Source: Pseudomonadota bacterium
GTDB lineage: Bacteria > Desulfobacterota > Desulfobulbia > Desulfobulbales > SURF-16
Length of the DNA stretch: 64,000 nt
Direction of reading: 5' to 3'
NCBI GenBank assembly: GCA_018822545.1
Contig: JAHJKA010000060.1
Location: 1-64,000 of the forward strand
Of this stretch, positions 51,977 through 60,649 are shown in pieces (position 1 is the first letter of the stretch; every line of letters begins with the position of its first letter). The notes under the pieces were generated by a model. The model was not told the origin of the DNA. It saw nothing but the letters and a program-made list of their open reading frames with translations, and ran no database searches. The position numbers were made by a program, and so were the translations under genes.

Positions 51977-52540
51977 ATGTATACCTCCTCAGATTTGCGG
52001 AAAGGCCTGAAAATAGAGATCGACGGCGATCCTTACATTATTACCAATTTTGAATTCTCCAAACCGGGGAAGGGCCAGGCCCTTTACCGTTGTCGCCTGA
52101 AGAATATGGTTTCCGGTAATGCCTTTGATAAGACCTATCGCTCCAGTGAGAAGTTTAAAAAGGCGCCCCTTGATGAACGGAAGATGCAGTTTCTGTACAA
52201 CCAGGGCGAGGACTACCATTTTATGGATACCAAGAGCTTTGAGCAGTACATTATCTCCAGGGATCAGCTTGATGATGTCACCAATTTCATGGTTGATAAT
52301 ATGGAGGTCGATGTTCTGCTGTTTCATGACAACCCCATTGGCGTCACCCTTCCTAATTTTGTAAATCTCACCGTTACCAAGTCCGACCCCTGGGTGAAAG
52401 GCGATACCTCCGGTACTGATACCAAGCCGGTCACCGTGGAAACGGGCTTTGAACTGCAGGTGCCACCTTTTGTTGTAGAAGGTGATAAAATTCAAATAGA
52501 TACCCGTACCGGTACGTATATTACCCGGGTGAAAGAATAG
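51977..52540 (+). CDS. efp: Elongation factor P
   Basis: EF-P relieves ribosome stalling at polyproline stretches. The 187 residues have KOW-like N-terminal domain I with the modified-Lys loop SKPGKGQAL (Lys in the PGKGQ tip), domain II DVLLFHDNPIGVTLP and domain III ending with the EF-P signature (VVEGDKIQIDTRTGTYITR). The lysine-type loop agrees with epmA directly downstream. Confidence 0.97.
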   Translation: MYTSSDLRKGLKIEIDGDPYIITNFEFSKPGKGQALYRCRLKNMVSGNAFDKTYRSSEKFKKAPLDERKMQFLYNQGEDYHFMDTKSFEQYIISRDQLDDVTNFMVDNMEVDVLLFHDNPIGVTLPNFVNLTVTKSDPWVKGDTSGTDTKPVTVETGFELQVPPFVVEGDKIQIDTRTGTYITRVKE

Positions 52541-52552
52541 GTTGCTTCACGC

Positions 52553-53452
52553 ATGAATGTACACCGACTTCAGCAGCGGGCTGCCATTATTCAGGCAGCC
52601 CGCTTTTTTTTTGGAGCACGCGGTTATCTTGAGGTTGAAACCCCAATCCGTTTGCCTGCACTTATCCCTGAGGCCAATATTCTCCCCCTGTCTTCGGCTT
52701 CCTGGTTTCTGCAGACCTCTCCCGAGCTCTGTATGAAACGGTTGCTCGCTGTTGGTGTGCCACGACTCTTTCAAATCTGTAAATGTTTCCGCGATCACGA
52801 AAGGGGCAGGCGCCACCTCCCTGAGTTTACCATGCTCGAATGGTATTGTTTGGATGGTACCTATCTGGATTTGATGACGGAGACCCAGGCACTTCTTCAG
52901 GCTCTGGCCGAAAAATTCAAAGACGAGGTAGGCTTTGATGGGGAAGTTGTCCGCTTGCTCTTAGAGCTTGATTGGCAGAGATTGACCGTCCATGACGCTT
53001 TTGCCCGCCATGCTCCGATCTCGGTGGATCAGGCCCTGGCTGATGATTGCTTTGATGAAATACTTGTCGAGTATGTGGAGCCGAAGCTAGGCATTGAACG
53101 GCCCTGTTTCCTCTATGCTTACCCGGTTTCTCTCGGTTCGTTGGCCAAGACGAGTCGGCAATATCCTGAGCTCGCCGAGCGCTTTGAACTCTATATTCAC
53201 GGAGTGGAACTGGCCAACGGCTTTTCGGAGCTCACAGACCCTGCGGAACAAAGACGCCGTTTTGTAAAGGAAACAGAGCTTGGCCGGAATAAGGGGGTGT
53301 CTTTTGGAGTTTTGCCGGAAAAATTTCTTAAGGATCTTGTGAAAATTGAGGCGGCATGCGGGATTGCCCTGGGCATGGACAGGCTGGTTATGCTGTTGAC
53401 AGGTGCTAAAGACATTGATGAGGTGGTCAGTTTCACACCTGAAGATCTCTAA
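52553..53452 (+). CDS. epmA: EF-P (R)-beta-lysine ligase EpmA
   Basis: EpmA (GenX/PoxA) attaches beta-lysine to the EF-P loop Lys. This 299-residue class II lysyl-tRNA-synthetase-like protein lacks the tRNA-binding domain, as expected. Motifs are GYLEVETPIRLP, LQTSPELCMKRLLA, CFRDHERGRRHLPEFTMLEW, GVELANGFSEL and GIALGMDRLVMLL. ATG 52553 lies 12 bases after efp. Codons 9-20 form a perfect intrinsic terminator (52576-52612), so read-through from efp should be limited. No EpmB gene is in the window. Confidence 0.95.
   Translation: MNVHRLQQRAAIIQAARFFFGARGYLEVETPIRLPALIPEANILPLSSASWFLQTSPELCMKRLLAVGVPRLFQICKCFRDHERGRRHLPEFTMLEWYCLDGTYLDLMTETQALLQALAEKFKDEVGFDGEVVRLLLELDWQRLTVHDAFARHAPISVDQALADDCFDEILVEYVEPKLGIERPCFLYAYPVSLGSLAKTSRQYPELAERFELYIHGVELANGFSELTDPAEQRRRFVKETELGRNKGVSFGVLPEKFLKDLVKIEAACGIALGMDRLVMLLTGAKDIDEVVSFTPEDL
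52576..52612 (+). terminator. Perfect intrinsic terminator inside epmA 5' coding region
   Basis: GCGGGCTGCC (52576-52585) pairs fully with GGCAGCCCGC (52594-52603) across an 8-base loop, followed by nine T. It lies 36 bases after the efp stop and within epmA codons; the T run encodes the conserved Phe residues of ARFFFGARG. Confidence 0.85.
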
Positions 53453-53491
53453 GATTTGGCAGCGCACTCCGTGGGGTTTAATGCGGGGCTG

Positions 53492-54292
53492 TCATGCCTT
53501 TTTTATCTGTTTAAGTTTATGCTGGATGAGCTGCAGGTCGTACCAGGCCGCTTTTTTTAAGTCAGGGACCTGGATCAATTGGCTGGGATGATAGGTTGCC
53601 ATCAGCGGTATCTTGTTGAACTGGTGAAACCGGCCACGCAAGGCAATGAGTTTGTTTTTGGTGCCGATAAGGGCCTGGCTGGCCATCTGCCCCATGGTGC
53701 AGATGATCAGGGGCCGGAGCAGGCTGATCTGTTCTGCGAGATGGGGGCGGCAGTTCTGAAGCTGTGTTGCCAGGGGTATGTCGCCTGGCCCAAAGGCACA
53801 TTTGACTATATTGGTCTGGAAAACATCCGTCACGCTTATATTGATGGCAGCAAGCATCTTGCCAAGCAAGTCTCCCTCCTGGCCCGAAAAAATCTCCCCG
53901 TGTTCAAGAGCTCCGCTACTTGCGGCATCGCCGACAATGAGCAGGACAGGACAGATCTGTTTTCCCTTGCCAAAAAGGGGTGTCGGGCGTTTTGCTTGCG
54001 GTAGACAACGTTCACAATGACTAATCGTATCTATAAGGACGCTAAGGTCATGTGCGGCAATAGGAAGGGGGGCTGGCTTTGTTGTCGGTGGTTGCGGTGG
54101 GGGAGCAAGGGTTGCCAAGGCGCGGCTTTCTGCCTGAGCACGCTTTAAGGCAGGGCTGGCCGGGCGGGTGGTGAAGTTGGTCGACTTAGGGTACTCAAGG
54201 CCAAGGGTGCCGTGCAATGCGCAGAGTTTGCGGGTGGCATCGGTGAGCGTAGCCAGTTCCTGGGCCAACTCTTCCTTACTCTGCGTAGTCAT
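53492..54292 (-). CDS. Uracil-DNA glycosylase family 4-like protein
   Basis: This 266-residue protein has a Thr/Pro-rich first 90 residues followed by a UDG superfamily domain: Fe-S type Cys pair CERC, motif 1 VGDAASSGALEHGEIF (family 4 usually GEAPGxxED), SGQEGDLLGKML, TNIVKC with a further Cys (LQNCRPH), and the C-terminal ATYHPSQL. The Fe-S Cys spacing fits family 4/5, but motif 1 departs from the usual one, so activity on uracil is uncertain. ATG 54292 has GAGG upstream. It follows the PLP decarboxylase gene by 7 bases. Confidence 0.82.
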   Translation of the reverse strand: MTTQSKEELAQELATLTDATRKLCALHGTLGLEYPKSTNFTTRPASPALKRAQAESRALATLAPPPQPPTTKPAPLPIAAHDLSVLIDTISHCERCLPQAKRPTPLFGKGKQICPVLLIVGDAASSGALEHGEIFSGQEGDLLGKMLAAINISVTDVFQTNIVKCAFGPGDIPLATQLQNCRPHLAEQISLLRPLIICTMGQMASQALIGTKNKLIALRGRFHQFNKIPLMATYHPSQLIQVPDLKKAAWYDLQLIQHKLKQIKKA

Positions 54293-54299
54293 GGTTCCC

Positions 54300-55712
54300 T
54301 CATTTGAACTCAGTTTTAAGATGCCCAGCCAATTGCTCAAGGCGATCACAGAGTTTACTAATATGTTGTTCAGCAGTCAAAGGGTTCATGACGGACAGAC
54401 GCAAATAGCTTTCACCGTGGATCGTAGCCCTGGTTATATAAAAATCACCCTCTGCCACCAGTTCCTGGCGGAGGCTGTCCTGTAAAGCTGAATTTACACC
54501 ATAGCGGAAACAGAGAACATTGGCCTCGGGCGGGCAGAGGCAGGAAAAGCCGGGACGCTCGTTTATGAATGTATAAAAAAGACGGGTGTTGTTGTAAAGA
54601 GTGTCGACATGGGTGGCCAGGCCTGCCTCGCCAAGAACCGCCAGATTGAAAAAAAGTTTGAGACCCATCATGGACTTGGTGCATTCCACTGTCCGTTCGG
54701 AAATGTCTACACCTTCTTTCTGCTGGTCAGTGAAAAGGTAGGTGCCTTGCTGGCGGAAGGTGCCATCCAGGCACTTCTTGCGGCGGAATAATGCGGCGCC
54801 GCAGAGGGCTGATGTGCCCAGCATTTTATGGGTGTCCCAGGTCAATGAATCGGCCAACTCTATGCCGTCAAGAAAGTGGCGGTACTTCTGCGAGACCAGG
54901 GCCGAGGCACCATGGGCCCCGTCAATATGAAGCCAGAGATTGTGCTCTCGACAGAACTCGGCGATATCTCTGATCGGGTCATAGACACCGGTGGCGGTGA
55001 CGCAGGCATTGGCAACCACAGCCATGATTTTTTTACCAGCCGCTTTTTGCGCGGCATAGGTCTCAGTCAGGGCCTCCCGGCGCATCCTGAAAACTTCATC
55101 CACAGAAACAGGAATTACCTGGGCAGTACCCAAGCCGAGAATGGCAGCCATCTTGGCAATGGAATAATGACAGGCCGCTGAGGCCAGGATAACAGCGCTT
55201 CCGTCTACGCCCTTTTCCCAAGCCTGGGGCAGGGCATGGGCTCGGGCCGCCAACAGGCAGGTCTGGTTGGCCAGGCTGCCGCCGTGGGTAAGGACACCAT
55301 CGCCCGTTGTTTGCCATCCTGTTTTGCCAAGAAACCAGGAGATCAGGCCACGTTCTACAGCAGTGGCAGCCGGACCCATTTCGTAGACCGGCATGGCGTT
55401 ATTGCTAACGCCATTGACAAGATCGGCAAATATGGCCGGCATCATGGGCACCGCAACCTGATGGCCGATATAGCGCGGGTCAAGCATATGGTTGCAGTGG
55501 CCAAGCAAGGTGGTGATGATCTCTGGTAAGGAGCCGCCGCCTTCGCTGATAAGTCTGGAGAAGTCGAGTTCGGCAAGGATGTTGGCGATGGGTTTTTGGA
55601 TCAAAACCTTTTGTTCTGAATGGCTGGAGCTTTTCAGGTAATGGCTTAAAACCGGCACGAGTTCGGTGAGAGTTTTTTGGAAATAGTCTGGATTATAGCT
55701 TAAAGAATGCAT
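54300..55712 (-). CDS. PLP-dependent group II amino acid decarboxylase
   Basis: This 470-residue protein belongs to the PF00282 family (aromatic amino acid, glutamate and diaminobutyrate decarboxylases). It has GVLTHGGSLANQTCLLAAR, the PLP-ring His in VTATGV and IDGAHGASALVS context, and the Schiff-base Lys in LTWDTHKMLGTSALCG. The overall pattern is nearest to 2,4-diaminobutyrate or similar decarboxylases, but the substrate is not determinable. ATG 55712 was chosen because homology starts at SLSYNPDYF. The UDG-like gene follows closely. Confidence 0.88.
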   Translation of the reverse strand: MHSLSYNPDYFQKTLTELVPVLSHYLKSSSHSEQKVLIQKPIANILAELDFSRLISEGGGSLPEIITTLLGHCNHMLDPRYIGHQVAVPMMPAIFADLVNGVSNNAMPVYEMGPAATAVERGLISWFLGKTGWQTTGDGVLTHGGSLANQTCLLAARAHALPQAWEKGVDGSAVILASAACHYSIAKMAAILGLGTAQVIPVSVDEVFRMRREALTETYAAQKAAGKKIMAVVANACVTATGVYDPIRDIAEFCREHNLWLHIDGAHGASALVSQKYRHFLDGIELADSLTWDTHKMLGTSALCGAALFRRKKCLDGTFRQQGTYLFTDQQKEGVDISERTVECTKSMMGLKLFFNLAVLGEAGLATHVDTLYNNTRLFYTFINERPGFSCLCPPEANVLCFRYGVNSALQDSLRQELVAEGDFYITRATIHGESYLRLSVMNPLTAEQHISKLCDRLEQLAGHLKTEFK

Positions 55713-55826
55713 ACTGTGCTCCAAGAGCAGGAAAGATGAAAAGGGCAAACAGGATCTTGGTGCCAGCAGGGAGGATCTGATCTTGTTAGGGAATGCATAC
55801 TACCCAACTGTTGCGGATGCGCAAGA

Positions 55827-56726
55827 ATGATTTTTGAAGAACAGGAAGGCCGAGAGAACGCTGAGGCCATTTTTGCCAGGGATGACAGCGAAATGCATCT
55901 GTGGTCATTGGTGCTGAGCTCGGTGGCAATCCCCCATTTTGTCGGGAGCTCGCAGGATGGTTTTGCTCTCTGGGTGGCTCATGACAGGGTTCATGCAGCC
56001 CAGCACCAGATTTTTCTTTACGAAGAAGAAAACAGGCCCCAGTCCGAACTTCAGGAACGCTATCAGGATAAGGCACTTTTCAAGCCACCAACCTTACTCA
56101 TCATTGCCCTTTTGGGTCTTTTTTTTTATAAGACCGGGCCCTGGCAAGAGCACTCTCTGTGGTTCAGCCAAGGGGCGGTGGATAGGGATGCGATTCTTAT
56201 CACCCACCAATGGTGGCGCTTGGTAACAGCCCTCACCCTGCATGCCGATGTGGTGCATGTGGTTGGCAATATGCTCCTCGGCGGCACTATTATTCATCTC
56301 TTGTGTAAAGTTGTGGGAACTGGACTCGGTTGGGCCCTTATTTTCACGGCTGGAATCATCGGTAATTTTCTTAATGTCGTTTTGCGCCAAAGCCAGCATG
56401 TGTCGGTGGGGTTTTCCACAGCAGTTTTTGGAGCCATCGGCCTTTCGTGCGGGCTGGAGATTGCCCGGCGTCGCAGATGGCAGGGTGTTTTACTTGCCCT
56501 TGGCGCCGGTCTTGGTCTGCTGGCCATGTTGGGAACCAGCGGTGAGCGGGTAGACTTGGGCGCTCATTTCTGGGGATTTACCGTGGGAGTGGTGCTGGGA
56601 GTGGTGACCTCTCTTGGACGACAGGCTGCAGGGCGCTACCCAGGTTTTTTGCTGCAATGTGTTTTGTTGTTCTCAGTGGTTACCGTGGTGTGGCAGTCCT
56701 GGCGTTATGCCTTGGGTTTTGGTTGA
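55827..56726 (+). CDS. Rhomboid family intramembrane serine protease
   Basis: A 299-residue protein. The first 90 residues are cytoplasmic and not recognised. Then about six TM segments with the L1-loop WWRLVTALTLHAD, HVVGNMLLGG, catalytic Ser197 in GFSTAVFGAIG (GxSx4G) and catalytic His247 in GAHFWGFTVG. Rhomboids cleave membrane proteins within the bilayer. It lies upstream of hflKC but 168 bases apart, so operon membership is unclear. Confidence 0.92.
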   Translation: MIFEEQEGRENAEAIFARDDSEMHLWSLVLSSVAIPHFVGSSQDGFALWVAHDRVHAAQHQIFLYEEENRPQSELQERYQDKALFKPPTLLIIALLGLFFYKTGPWQEHSLWFSQGAVDRDAILITHQWWRLVTALTLHADVVHVVGNMLLGGTIIHLLCKVVGTGLGWALIFTAGIIGNFLNVVLRQSQHVSVGFSTAVFGAIGLSCGLEIARRRRWQGVLLALGAGLGLLAMLGTSGERVDLGAHFWGFTVGVVLGVVTSLGRQAAGRYPGFLLQCVLLFSVVTVVWQSWRYALGFG

Positions 56727-56893
56727 AAAATAGTTGGAAATAAATGATAGTGCGAGATTGTACTAATGCTGCAGCAGGTTTTTTGTTCCTTTACAACGAT
56801 TCAAGTCTGGAACTTTTTTTCTGCTACCCTGGCCATTGCGATGGCCACTTTAGGGCAGCATGATACTTTATAAATACTTAGAGGGAGAACATT

Positions 56894-57994
56894 ATGTCGT
56901 GGCAAGATGAGCAGCCCCAATGGGGCAAAAAAAAAGGGCCATCCTCTCCAGAGGATTTTATCGCCGCCCTGCTCAATAAGATTAAAGAAAGTTTCGAAGG
57001 CGGCGGCAATAAGGGTGGCGGTGTCCCCCCTGGCCCGGGTTCCGATACTCCTAGTCTGAAGGGCGGACTCAGTGCCATTGGTCTTATTATTATTGTTATT
57101 GTCGGATTCGTCCTTCTCCGTTCATCTTTTTATACCCTTGATGAGGCGAAAGGTGAAAGGGGTGTGGTCCTGCGGCTAGGTAAATTTTACACCTTGACCG
57201 AGCCGGGTCCCCATCTCAAAGTGCCTTTTCTTGACGAGGTTTTCAAGGTTTCAGTCTCTGAGGTACGCAAGGAGGAATTTGGTTTCCGTTCGCGCTCTTT
57301 AGATCAAAAATCCGTGTTTGCCAAATCGGGTTACACCAGTGAATCTCTGATGCTCACCGGTGACAAGAATGTCATTGATGTTGAGTGGATTGTTCAATAT
57401 CAGGTACAGGATCCCTATAAATTTGCCTTTAATGTCCGTGATGTTCCCCAGGCTGTCCGTGACGTCTCGGAGATGGTTATGCGCCGCATGGTTGGTAACC
57501 ACGGTTTTGATTACGTGCTTAATAATCGTGAGATGCTGGGCGGTGATGTGGCGCGTGAGCTTCAGAAAACTTTAAATGACTATAATAGTGGTGTTTATAT
57601 CGGTGAAGTTCGACTCAAAGATGCCACTCCGCCGGATGAAGTGAAGCCCGCCTTCAATGAGGTCAATGAGGCGGATCAGGATATGAAGCGCCTGGTCAAC
57701 GAGGCAGAGCAGCAATACAACAAAGTTATCCCCAAGGCCCGCGGTGAGGCCAAGGGTATGATTGAAGAGGCCTACGGTTATGCCATTGAGCGTACCAATA
57801 TTGCTAAGGGTGATACGGCCCGCTTTCTGTCTGTCCTTAAGGAATATGAGAAGGCAAAGGTGGTAACCAGGAAAAGAATGTATCTCGAAACCATGGAGCA
57901 GGTGTTGCCCAAGGTCAGCGAGATCTACGTTATTGATAAAGAGCAGCGCTCACTGTTGCCACTGCTCAATGTCGGGCCAGTTCCTAAAAAATAG
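56894..57994 (+). CDS. hflK: FtsH protease modulator HflK
   Basis: This 366-residue SPFH/band-7 inner membrane protein has a Gly/Pro-rich cytoplasmic N-terminus, one TM (AIGLIIIVIVGFVLLRSSFY), a band-7 domain (GVVLRLGKFYTLTEPGPHLK ... NVIDVEWIVQYQVQDPYKFA) and a coiled-coil region (RGEAKGMIEEAYGYAIERTN). With HflC it forms a cage around FtsH and tunes its proteolysis. GAGGGAG precedes ATG 56894. hflC follows 76 bases later. Confidence 0.95.
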   Translation: MSWQDEQPQWGKKKGPSSPEDFIAALLNKIKESFEGGGNKGGGVPPGPGSDTPSLKGGLSAIGLIIIVIVGFVLLRSSFYTLDEAKGERGVVLRLGKFYTLTEPGPHLKVPFLDEVFKVSVSEVRKEEFGFRSRSLDQKSVFAKSGYTSESLMLTGDKNVIDVEWIVQYQVQDPYKFAFNVRDVPQAVRDVSEMVMRRMVGNHGFDYVLNNREMLGGDVARELQKTLNDYNSGVYIGEVRLKDATPPDEVKPAFNEVNEADQDMKRLVNEAEQQYNKVIPKARGEAKGMIEEAYGYAIERTNIAKGDTARFLSVLKEYEKAKVVTRKRMYLETMEQVLPKVSEIYVIDKEQRSLLPLLNVGPVPKK

Positions 57995-58070
57995 TCGATG
58001 CCGGCAGCTAATTGTATCTCAATCTATAAGGCGGTCTTTTGGGATCGCTTGAAAATAACGAGGAATTTCA

Positions 58071-58991
58071 ATGCAAGTAGGTAAATCAGCACTTCTCTTT
58101 CTCACCCTGGTGGCGACGGTGGTCGTCTGGGATGGTTTTTACATCCTTCCCGAAGGGCAGCAGGCCGTGGTCACCCAACTGGGTGCTCCGGTTGGTGAAC
58201 CGGTTACCAGCGCCGGGCCTCATTTTAAAATGCCTGTTCTCCAGAAGGTTCGCTATCTAGAGAAGAGAATTCTCATCTGGGACGGTAAGCCCAATCAGGT
58301 GCCAACCCATGATAAAACCTTCATCTATTTAGACACCACAGCCCGCTGGCGTATCAAGGATGCCATGATTTTCATGCAGGCTGTCCGTGATTACTCCGGT
58401 GCCCAGGCAGTGCTTGACGATATTATCGATTCTGCTGTCCGTGACGTTGTTAACAAGAATGATCTGGTGGAGATTATCAGGAGTTCCGATTGGGATGTCT
58501 CCCTGGTGGGCGCCAAGGGTAAGAGCTATACGGAAGAAGTGCAGCTTGGCCGGGATAAGATGGCGGGACTCATTTTTCAGAACGCCTCGTTGATCACCCC
58601 GAAATACGGCATTGAGCTTGTTGATGTCATGTTCAAGCGGGTGAATTATATCGATACCGTACGGAGTAAGGTTTATCAGCGCATGATCTCTGAACGTAAT
58701 CGTATTGCCGCTGAGAAACGCTCCATGGGTGAGGGGCAGAAATCAGAGATTCTTGGTAAGCTTGAACGGGAGTTGAAGGATATTACTTCTGGCGCCAAAC
58801 GGGAGTCTGAAGAGATCAAAGGCCGGGCCGATGCGGCAGCCGCTAAGATTTATGCCGAGGCCTACAGCAAGGATCCTGAATTCTACGCCTTTTCCAAGAG
58901 TCTGCAGAGTTATGAAAAGACGGTTGATGCTAATACCAAGCTTCTCATATCCTCTGATTCCGAGTTCTATAAATATTTTGATAAGCAGTAG
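58071..58991 (+). CDS. hflC: FtsH protease modulator HflC
   Basis: This 306-residue partner of HflK has an N-terminal TM (SALLFLTLVATVVVWDGFYI), a band-7 domain (GQQAVVTQLGAPVGEPVTSA, KTFIYLDTTARWRI), and the RMISERNRIAAEKRSMGEGQ coiled coil typical of HflC, ending with DSEFYKYFDK. Strong ribosome site ACGAGGA. Confidence 0.95.
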   Translation: MQVGKSALLFLTLVATVVVWDGFYILPEGQQAVVTQLGAPVGEPVTSAGPHFKMPVLQKVRYLEKRILIWDGKPNQVPTHDKTFIYLDTTARWRIKDAMIFMQAVRDYSGAQAVLDDIIDSAVRDVVNKNDLVEIIRSSDWDVSLVGAKGKSYTEEVQLGRDKMAGLIFQNASLITPKYGIELVDVMFKRVNYIDTVRSKVYQRMISERNRIAAEKRSMGEGQKSEILGKLERELKDITSGAKRESEEIKGRADAAAAKIYAEAYSKDPEFYAFSKSLQSYEKTVDANTKLLISSDSEFYKYFDKQ

Positions 58992-59006
58992 GCGGCTTTT
59001 TTTGTT

Positions 59007-59675
59007 CTACTGAGTTTTCTTAGATTCATTACCGGCCGTGGGATAGGCTGGGCGCTGGGAGGCCGCATCATAGGTGATGCGGCCTTTTTTTTTGGCGCGT
59101 TGAAGGAAGAGATCAAGCTGGCTGTCGGAGGTTATTTCTGTAACTCCAAGTTGTTCGAATCGGCAATTACAGTTGATTAACTGGCCGTCACACAAGGGGC
59201 ATACTTCAACGGGGCACCCAAATTCATGGAGTTCCCCTTCCCGACAATAGCAGACCGGACAGACCTGACTGGTAATAAAGTCGGGAGAATAGGGGGCCAG
59301 TTCGCTGAAGTTGTTAAATTTTTTCTCGAAGCTTTCCTGGTCACCAAAGCCGTAAAACTGGAGGAACTCTTCTCTTATCCCTTCTTGCTGAGAACCGCCA
59401 TATGCGGCCTTGTCGTTGTTGACCATGTAAAAGTATGAGGACAGGGTTGTCTTGACCCAAAAGAGCATCTGGCCTTGATGTTGTTCAAGCAGGAAGAGCC
59501 CTTCGATGCAGTCCTCGACAGCATCGGGCAGGGTGCTGTAAAAGCTGTGGAAGATATTAATGGCAAGGGGGTCATGGCTGAATTTGTCAACCAGGGCCCG
59601 GGCCTGCTCCTGTTGTGCTGCTGGCACGCCATATTCGATAAATAAATCCAATTCTTTGAATTTCTGGGAAATCAT
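59007..59675 (-). CDS. Cys-rich hypothetical protein
   Basis: A 222-residue soluble protein. The N-terminal 130 residues are helical with no recognised family. Residues about 138-172 carry eight Cys in a two-ribbon pattern (CPVCYCREGELHEFGC, then VCPLCDGQLINCNC), likely binding one or two zinc ions. Small proteins with HxxGCxxExCPxCxGQLxxCxC are widespread but uncharacterised. The start overlaps the thiE stop by four bases, so it is co-translated with thiE. Confidence 0.75.
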   Translation of the reverse strand: MISQKFKELDLFIEYGVPAAQQEQARALVDKFSHDPLAINIFHSFYSTLPDAVEDCIEGLFLLEQHQGQMLFWVKTTLSSYFYMVNNDKAAYGGSQQEGIREEFLQFYGFGDQESFEKKFNNFSELAPYSPDFITSQVCPVCYCREGELHEFGCPVEVCPLCDGQLINCNCRFEQLGVTEITSDSQLDLFLQRAKKKGRITYDAASQRPAYPTAGNESKKTQ

Positions 59676-60340
59676 TTAGTTTTCTCCGCTAAGCCCTTCA
59701 TAATTTCTTGATGCCAGAGGTGGGTTTCCTGGGCAATATCGTCGGCAGCCGTCAGCGCCGTGACCACGGCCAGCCTTCTCGCCCCTAGAGCGGTAAGTTC
59801 GGCGATATGCTCTTTTTTTATGCCGCCCATGACGGTAAAGGGCAGATCGGAATGGGCTGAGTATGTGGCAATGGCCTGGGGGCCGATAAAATTGTGCAGA
59901 CCCGATTTGGTTTTTGTGGCAAAAAGCGGGCCGATATTGTAATAGGATGCGCCTATTTTCTGAGCAGCACTGGCCTGTTGCTCTGTGTTTGCCGATACGC
60001 CGATGATGAGGTCAGGGGCCAGACGGCGGGCTTCCTGGGCAGGGATATCGTTATTGCCAAGGTGGAGCCCGTCCGCTTCAGAGAGCAGCGCGATATCAAG
60101 ACGGTTATTGACAATGAAAAGGGCGCCAGCCTCTGCGGTCATCCTCCTGAATTCCTTGGCCTTGGCCAGAAGAGTCCTGTCATCCGAGGTCTTGTCGCGA
60201 AGCTGGACGATTTTGGCACCACCGGCCAGCACTCCGGCCAGCCACTGGATATCAGTGCGGCCACAGGCCAGTTTCTCGCAGGAAACAGGGTAGACGGTAA
60301 CCTGCTCTATAAACTGTTGAAGGCGTTGGCTGTATGTCAT
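59672..60340 (-). CDS. thiE: Thiamine-phosphate synthase
   Basis: ThiE joins HMP-PP and thiazole phosphate to thiamine phosphate. The 222 residues have VQLRDKTSDDRTLLAKA, FIVNNRLDIALLSEADGLHL, GNNDIP, IGVSANTEQQ, YYNIGPLFATKTK and MGGIKKEHI, all family blocks. I chose ATG 60340 because the five-residue longer form begins with Pro-rich sequence; 60355 is the alternative. No TPP riboswitch is seen upstream. Confidence 0.93.
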   Translation of the reverse strand: MTYSQRLQQFIEQVTVYPVSCEKLACGRTDIQWLAGVLAGGAKIVQLRDKTSDDRTLLAKAKEFRRMTAEAGALFIVNNRLDIALLSEADGLHLGNNDIPAQEARRLAPDLIIGVSANTEQQASAAQKIGASYYNIGPLFATKTKSGLHNFIGPQAIATYSAHSDLPFTVMGGIKKEHIAELTALGARRLAVVTALTAADDIAQETHLWHQEIMKGLAEKTK

Positions 60341-60649
60341 TGGGATGGGGGGCACGGCGCTCTATAGTTATATTTGTAAGTTGTTGAAATAGGGCTGGTA
60401 AAATTGTTATCGCTTGAGTTTTTTTTGATTTTCTCTTAAGGTGCTTGATTCGTGAGAGTTAAAATAATAAAGAGAAATGCCGCATTTATATAGGCAAAGC
60501 TTCTCATCGTCAAGGGTGCTGACCTTTCTTTCCAAAAGAATGAATATTGGAATTGTATGTTGTGTCCGTGGCAGGGTGAGTATGTTCAGGTATTTTTTAA
60601 AACATACGGCGGGGAGAGTGCTCCCCCCCGATAGTAGTGAGGCAGAACT
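60341..60649. other. 309-bp divergent region upstream of gltA
   Basis: Between thiE (minus) and gltA (plus). Just before the gltA ribosome site, GGGGAG-AGTG-CTCCCC (60611-60626) forms a tight hairpin. Promoters for both genes must lie here, but I could not assign them surely. Confidence 0.5.

Noticed and set aside
60341-60649. TPP riboswitch upstream of thiE
   Set aside because: No CUGAGA or other conserved core elements could be found on the minus strand.
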